Assembly: GCA_964030785.1 (NCBI GenBank)
Contig: OZ034968.1
Span: forward strand, 28,172,186-28,236,185
Direction of reading: 5' to 3'
Origin: Siderastrea siderea
Lineage: Eukaryota > Cnidaria > Anthozoa > Scleractinia > Rhizangiidae
Length of the DNA: 64,000 bases
The notes under the pieces: model-generated
What the model was told of the DNA's origin: nothing
What the model saw: only the letters and a program-made list of their open reading frames with translations
Database searches by the model: none
Position numbers and translations under genes: made by a program
Shown: positions 58,043-64,000 of the stretch, in pieces
Numbering within the stretch: the first letter of the stretch is position 1
Layout: every line of letters starts with the position of its first letter

Positions 58043-58327
58043 GAGGAATTTTTCTCCAGTCTATCGGCATCCCCCTCTCAGAATTCACAAGACGGCGACA
58101 GTGATGAGGATATTGTTGCGGTAAATGCCGAGTCGAAGGAGCCTAAAGTCAAATCACTGAAAGAAGCTATGATAATGCCGGAGGATGTGACTGAATATCT
58201 TACCAGTGAAAACCTAACAGAAATGGCGAATGACCTTTCAAAGGTTCTGTCTAATATTCAGTCCACCTGGCTGAGTCGCAAAGTGAAAGCGTCAGCACAA
58301 AGTAAAGTTACGGACTTTTTCAAATGA
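58043..58327 (+). pseudogene. Pogo/Tigger-like transposase C-terminal fragment
   Basis: The open segment reads QDGDSDEDIVAVNAESKEP, then LKEAMIMPEDVTEYL, and ends QSKVTDFFK. The acidic linker and QxxVTDFF tail (a PCNA-binding-like motif) fit the C-terminus of pogo/Tigger transposases. A terminal repeat (reverse complement CAGTGGAACCCGG) with TA lies downstream at 58568-58584. The catalytic part is absent. Confidence 0.6.
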
Positions 58328-58567
58328 TTCCATTCAGTCGTGTCTCAAGAACAATACTTAAAAGTAATTTTAGTCTGAGACTATGATAAATGATGGTGAG
58401 GTTTCTTAGGATGAACTTGTTACAGTTACAGTTAAGAAATTAAACAACGTGTTCTCGTAAAAATGCCTGCTTTAGTCTTTATATCAATAAAACATGTGTC
58501 CGTGACTTTTTTTTCTGAGAGCCCGCTTAATACGGACACTATGGCATGTCCCCTTGGTATCCGTATC

Positions 58568-58584
58568 AACCGGGTTCCACTGTA
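58568..58584 (-). mobile_element. Tigger/pogo-like terminal repeat
   Basis: TA-CAGTGGAACCCGGTTGATACG on the minus strand matches the CAGTGGAACC start typical of Tigger elements. The opposite terminus was not found. Confidence 0.55.
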
Positions 58585-58589
58585 CTAGG

Positions 58590-60084
58590 AACCATTCTCT
58601 TAGTCTACTGACGTCATATTTCACGTTGCTCGCCTTGTGTTCAGGTGCTCCCTTCCTGCTCGCTAAAGTGCTACAGGCGCAACCAAGAGAGGATGAAGGA
58701 AGAGATCGAATCCCCCATACATGGGCCTCTTCCGATGATAATTATTTGAAATCTATTTTTGGTTTTGTGTCATACTGCGTGGTTCTTTTAAGCACGACAC
58801 ATCATTGGTCAGTTAGAATGACGTCATGTAATTTTATATTGTTGACGTGGAAACAACAGAGAAAAATAACCTTCGCATGCAGAATGGGTGCAAACTAATG
58901 ATAAATTTCAAATAATCATCATGTGGCACGGGGATTTACTGTCTTAGTTCATCTTCTCCTGGCGCAAACCCGTTTCCAGGGTCTTATGCGCACTTCACAG
59001 TTACCTTGTGAGGAAGAGAGGGCCTAGGGACAGGGCTGTAAAGACGTAGTTTGAACGAAATGTAGAACTCTTTTTTTCTGTTTTATATGCAATACCACTT
59101 TATAATGTTTACGAAAAAGGCTTGTATCAGGTTGAAGTGGCCGTTGAAAACCTAGATTTTTTTCAAAACGCAGAAGAGAAGGGAAGAAATTGGTCATTAT
59201 GTTGTTATAATTAAAGTACGGTGTAAAATAAAAACTTACATGTTATTTACAATGTTGGGTTATTAACGGACTCAAAATCATTTAACATTCTCGGATACAA
59301 CTTTGTTACAGAATGATCGACAACTACAACTACCTTTCAATATCATTGAATATCATTCAACATTCAACAGAGTGCCAAAAAAGCTTCAATCTTTCCGAAT
59401 TGAACAACGATAAACAGTGTTGAATGGAAATACTGAATCCGTTTAAACGGAACCTTAACTGCCTTACAATCATTACCTTATTAGGACCTTGTAATTACAG
59501 GAGCTACACATGCTTACTGGCAAGAATTTCACTGCAATAACGAATGCATATAAATGACTGCGTCGTGACTAAATGCGCGGCCTATTGAGGACTTCCCCCC
59601 CAAAATAATAAATCCTGTAGATTTAGAATTTATCTACTTACACTGTAGGTATGGAGTGTCCTCTTGCATTAAATCCTATTGCATCCGCTTCGATGACCAT
59701 CCACGCCGGAACGTTATCTTTTTATTGCCACAAGTCAGCTTTTAAACTTCTTATTCCTATTTATGCAGTAACACAATTCTTCTAGGAAGAAACCTATTAT
59801 TTATGTAAGGTGCTTAGTTTAGCGTTATAAAAACAAACAAACAAACAAACAAGACAAAAACAAGGAAATACTGATAAGATACCAGAAACGAAGGTTTCAG
59901 GAAATGAAACAAACAAGCGTTTCTCCACTGTTTCTCTACCGGAAACAAGGTCGTACTTAGTAAGTGGTCATTTCTATTATCTGTTGAACAAAGTGAGGTT
60001 TATATACAGTATTAAAATAATCTTGAGAAGCTGGTAGCCCTTTGCAATTCATAACCGGAATTTTGTTTCAACAGTCTAGCCAGC
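58590..60084. other. No gene supported
   Basis: Includes possible 3' flank of the minus-strand gene ending at 60085. An (AAAC)n stretch lies near 59830. Confidence 0.35.
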
Positions 60085-63000
60085 TTAGGCTGGACGTGGC
60101 ACAGTGTTTCTCTTGTCCCAGGATTGTGGTAGCAGGCTCATTCCTGCGCAGCAGCTGCGCGAACACAGAGGGGCGCATGCGTCTGGGCAAGACTGCCCCG
60201 GACAGGTCAGCGGCGCGAGGCCTGGGGAGGGTGGACCCATAGGAACTGGGTTAGGAGCCTATGGAAAGAAAATAAACACATAAAAATTGACATCAAACGA
60301 AGTGACACTGAACTAAATTCTTGACCAGGCATTAAACCAGGTTATTCTTTCATGGAAGTTGTAATCCATTTATACGGCACAAATACTATATCTGAATAAT
60401 GTTGTTCAGCTTTTGTAAAGATTTGTTTGTTCTCTGTAGAGTTAAAACTCTTGATGCTGATTTCGACACATTTCCTTGAGGGCGAAGACGTGATAATGCA
60501 CTTATTTTTACACCAGCTCGGCCTCCCTGACAACTAAACTTTATTCATTAATTGATTTGAGCCCAGGGAGCCAGTAGTTGCCACAAATGGTGAACACCCG
60601 TCGGCAAAAAATGATGTTGTTAGTAGGCTGTCTTTTTGGGAATAAGTGGTCATAATAAACTAAACTGTTTTGGACTGATGTTTCTTCAGAAGTAGCCTGA
60701 ATTTCAGACGTCTCCTCTGGTCGCTCACTCCCGAGAGAGACGTCTGAATCTTTTAGCCGCTAATGCCGTCCAGTGACGTCACTGTCCAAAAACCAGACAG
60801 CGGTGTTGATTGGCTGATTCTCAATTATTCGCATGAATTATTTCATTAATTATTCAAAGTGCGAGGAATGTTTACAAAGTGGCGGCTGCGGGGATTCCAC
60901 TTTGTGCGAAGGCTTTCAAAGAAGCAGTATCGAATCTTGGGTTAACTAACTGAGTTATATCCCGAACAGGCAAACGCTCTCTTTCACTTCCTGTCGAGGG
61001 AACATGTTTTCGTTAATCTTCCGACGAACTATGGGAAATCTATGATTTTCCAGATTGCACCACTTGTTGCAAGTGAACTCTCCTAATCGTGTACGCAATT
61101 TGAAGCACACTGTATCATTATTGTTATTTCTCCCTTGGTTGCTCTCATGAATGACCAAGTGGGACGTAGAAATCCTGTTTTGTGTAGAAAGCCACGTTTT
61201 TGCGAAGGCGGCGAAGAGTTTGAAAACAAGTGAAGGTAAATTATCTTGAATTGCAGCCGATACGTTTCTCAGAATATTTTTAGCAATTCCTGGAACTCTG
61301 CAGTATTATTAAATTCGATGTTTTGTCGAGGATTCTTCTATTTTGTTGTATTTATTTCATTGAATCATCAATCGATTCAGAAAGAAAACGCACCATTTTA
61401 ACGTTGGAACCTTAAAGAACACTCGACCGTCGATAAGTGGGATTTGGAAAACTTATAGCGGAGAAATCCTGTTTCGTACAGGAAGCCACGTTTTTGCGAA
61501 GGAGGCGAAGAGTTTGAAAGCAGGTGAAGAAAGCGCTTTGCACGATGAAGTGAGGATTGAACGCGATTCGTTTTTTGAGGTAAAGCAATTCTTATTTGAG
61601 TAAACGCTTTTTTAAGTAAAGCAGATCTCTTCTGAGTCAAATATTACCTAAAAATAATTGTTGTAAGCTTACTTCGTTCTCCGTTTCATTCATGACGAAG
61701 ATTTAGGGAGCTTCACGGATGCGTCACTGACGTCCATCACGGTCACTTATCCGACACGCGTTTCACCAACGACCAAGATATTTGTGTTTAATTCACTTTT
61801 GGCCGTTAAACCACTGCATGCGCTTTACCCGCAGCACTTCACTTTCCAATGGAAACCACTAGTTTAATAGTTGCGATGGAAAGCATAACACAGAAGCAAA
61901 ACAAAAGGTACTTGACCCTTGCCATCGAGCGACAGACCTGCGTCCATCATCGACTCGAGGGCTGCAAAAGCTAAATTTTTCGCGGGAACAGAAATAATTC
62001 GCATAAATTAACATTGATTCGCCGTGACGTCACTGGACGGCATTAGCGGCTCATTGATTCAGACGTCTCTCTAGGGAGTGAGCGACCAGAGGAGACGGCT
62101 GAAATTCAGGCTACTTCAGAAGTCGTCTCGACGTTTAAGATAACTCTTGAGTGGATGATCATACTAGTTAGAGAAATTAAAACCTGTTTTGAAGGTAAAA
62201 AATAGGTAGACATACCTGCAATTGATAAGATTTCAATTTTTATTTTTATTAAATATTATGCTATGTTTTTCTTAAATTCAAACCCAGGCTTTTCACAGTC
62301 TTTTTGTTCCGTAACGCGTGGTCAGGAATACTGAGACGAGTGTGCTATTAGGCTCTCAGTATTCCCTCTCGCACTCTAAAAGGCTTACTCGTATAAAAGT
62401 ACATTGCATTACTCACCATGGGGTTGACTGGTACAGCTCCGTAAGGGAAGGGCTGCTGTGGCACTGGAGCTGCTGGCTGTGCTCCGTAAGGGAAGGGCTG
62501 CTGTGGCACTGGAGCTGCTGGCTGTGCTGCGTAAGGAGAGCAGCAGGAAAATTCACAAGACGGTGCGCATGCCAGAGGGCAGGAACCAGGACACGTGGCT
62601 GCTGCAAAGAAGAACGTTATCTCTGTTAAGTTTCACGAACTAAATTGCACAGCATAACAGTTGTACCAAGCTGACTATTACGACTGGCTATTATGAAGCA
62701 ACGACGACATTGACACCAGGAAAATCGTCACTCAAGAAGTTTAACTGATTTACGTCCTCTTATTCCAAATTCTAGGTCTGTTTTGTGACGTTCAGACACT
62801 TTTGGTTTGATGGTCTTACCACAGTTCTCTTAAATGGATATCCACGTAGTTTACTAAGGCAGTTAATTTCAGAAGAGTCGGCACCCCAAATTCATGGCCT
62901 TAATTCTTTAACCACCCGGCTGCAACTTTTTGTGCTTGCTTGCTGACCTGTCAGATGATGAATATGACAAAAAGACATTCCCTCTTACCTGCTGGGGGTG

Positions 63001-63239
63001 CCAAAGCTGCCGCTGGGGTTGGATATTGGTAACCACCTGCATAAGGCGACTGCTGGAGGTCCTGGGCTGGAGCTTCGGTCGGTTCTGGCGGCGAGAACAG
63101 TTTGGGGACTGGTACTCTCTGAGGTGAGGCGACAGGTTTGACATCATGATGGACCTTAGCTGGCTTCTTCGGCGCAGGATGAGAATTTTTATGATCCGAG
63201 TACTTGTGGAATTTATGTGTTGGCAAACAGCAGTCAAAC
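60085..63239 (-). CDS. Minicollagen-domain protein with two cysteine-rich domains (5' exon missing)
   Basis: Exons are 63239-62989, 62601-62417 and 60258-60085, with phases 2 (open at the start), 1 and 0, ending TAA. Exon 1 in view is a lysine/proline-rich propeptide-like stretch (HPAPKKPAKVHHDVKPV) with an FDCC start. The middle exon has CPGSCPLACAPSCEFSCC followed by two copies of AQPAAPVPQQPFPYG. The last exon has CPGQSCPDACAPLC and SRSCC, a domain with four residues in the first spacer. There is no Gly-X-Y tract in these exons. The acceptor of the middle exon is a NAGNAG (GCAGCAG), so one Ala may be optional. The signal-peptide exon is not in the window. A nematocyst capsule wall role is expected from the domain. 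Confidence 0.8.
60693..62113. mobile_element. 1.4-kb Mutator-like element in an intron of the minicollagen-type gene
   Basis: Starts TAGCCTGAATTTCAG and ends with its reverse complement. The inverted repeat runs about 100 bases (GGTCGCTCACTCCC, GCCGTCCAGTGACGTCAC). CTTCAGAAG is duplicated exactly at 60684-60692 and 62114-62122, a 9-bp target-site duplication. Inside, GCCACGTTTTTGCGAAGG occurs twice, about 290 bases apart. No transposase. Confidence 0.9.
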
Positions 63240-64000
63240 CTGCGGGAAGAGACAAAGCGATAAGATCTATGCAAATCTGATAACGAAGTACTGTAAAATA
63301 TTTCTCACTGTATTCTCCAACTGCACCACCAACCTCAATCACAGAAAGAACTTGTATTTTGAAAGTAGAGAAGAAACTTGAACTGAGGTTTACTGATAGT
63401 CATCTTTCTTTCTCTTCTTTCTCTTTTTATGTAGTGACCCTGTTGTTCAGTATACATTTTTTTTATATAAAGGAATGAATCTTTCAAGTGATCATTAATT
63501 TTTCCTCTTTGACCTGTATTTTTTTTGTACAAATACTTAAGCTGCTCACAATACAATACTTACGCTTCTTACAAATTCGACACTGTATACTATTTACAAC
63601 ACTTACACTACTTACAATAGAATACCTACAGTACTTACAATACGATACTTATACTTCTTATACTTATTTGTACTACTTACAGTGAAATATATTTTTTTAA
63701 CTTACAATACATCTATAATTTTGTTGTCTTAGTACAGTATACAGGTGTATATATATATATATATGAAAATATATTTTTTATTATTAATAATAACAACAGA
63801 AAACGTACACATTATATACGCGTATAAGATAATAGCAGGACGTAACGGAAAAAAAAAACAAGAAAAGGTAGGACTCGAAAAAAAAAAAGAAATTGAAAAG
63901 AAGAGCGAGGCCGCAATCCTAATGTGGAGGTTTTGGAAAAAAAGTGGAGTTAAAACAAAGATTGAAGTACAATAGAGGACTATCTAATAAACAGGTAGAT
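63240..64000. other. Upstream intron or flank, AT-rich, with simple repeats
   Basis: Contains degenerate TACTTACAATA units (63535-63715) and a TA run near 63750. No signal-peptide exon with a phase-2 donor was found for the minus-strand gene. Confidence 0.45.

Noticed and set aside
1..64000. CRISPR arrays, bacterial operons or contamination
   Set aside because: No regularly spaced repeats with unique spacers, no dense collinear coding; all genes have introns.

Overview
The window is eukaryotic nuclear DNA from a cnidarian, most likely a hexacorallian such as a stony coral. Two things point there. Three genes encode the minicollagen-type cysteine-rich domain (C-x3-C-x3-C-x3-C-x3-CC), which is diagnostic of nematocyst capsule proteins. 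The rest is AT-rich sequence with short exons, canonical GT-AG introns, tRNA-derived SINEs, MITEs, Penelope-like and CR1/L2-like remnants. No bacterial-style operons are present. Gene models were built by hand from splice sites and reading-frame phase, without searches.

The core is a tandem array of acyloxyacyl hydrolase (AOAH) genes on the + strand. Copy A (7565-10872) has three exons in view and no saposin exon. Copy B (14085-33949) and copy C (43694-51475) are complete four-exon genes of 582 codons: signal peptide, saposin B domain, Ca-binding region, then an SGNH/GDSL esterase. An orphan, broken last exon (D, 41676-41879) sits between B and C. Downstream of B and of C, on the opposite strand, lies a gene for a secreted protein with seven minicollagen cysteine-rich domains joined by proline-rich linkers. 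The copy beside C (52548-55255) is intact. The copy beside B (36603-39233) has frameshifts in two exons. The simplest history is one segmental duplication of the unit [A-type 3' end, AOAH, seven-domain gene], giving about 9.1-39.3 kb and about 40.7-55.4 kb. D is the stranded 3' end of an A-type gene.

Because the duplicates align, many transposon insertions can be read against an empty paralogous site. Examples are a piggyBac-like MITE (TTAA), a Harbinger-like MITE (TAA), an 8-bp-TSD MITE, a Mutator-like 2.6-kb element (9-bp TSD) with a RecQ-like fragment and a nested Tc1/mariner-like element, and a roughly 170-bp microinversion. Intron 3 of copy B has grown to 14.4 kb by nested insertions, including a Penelope-like remnant whose inverted arms each carry a hammerhead-like core.

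At the left is a candidate three-exon gene for a 67-residue protein (2975-4628) with an E2F-like site and a CCAAT box upstream, between CATATG-rich arrays in opposite orientation. At the right (60085-63239) is a third minicollagen-domain gene on the minus strand. It has two cysteine-rich domains and no Gly-X-Y tract in the exons seen; its signal-peptide exon is not in the window.

Functionally, AOAH enzymes remove secondary acyl chains from bacterial LPS and limit LPS signalling. The cysteine-rich proteins are expected in the capsule wall of nematocysts. No direct functional link is visible; they share a locus and a duplication history.
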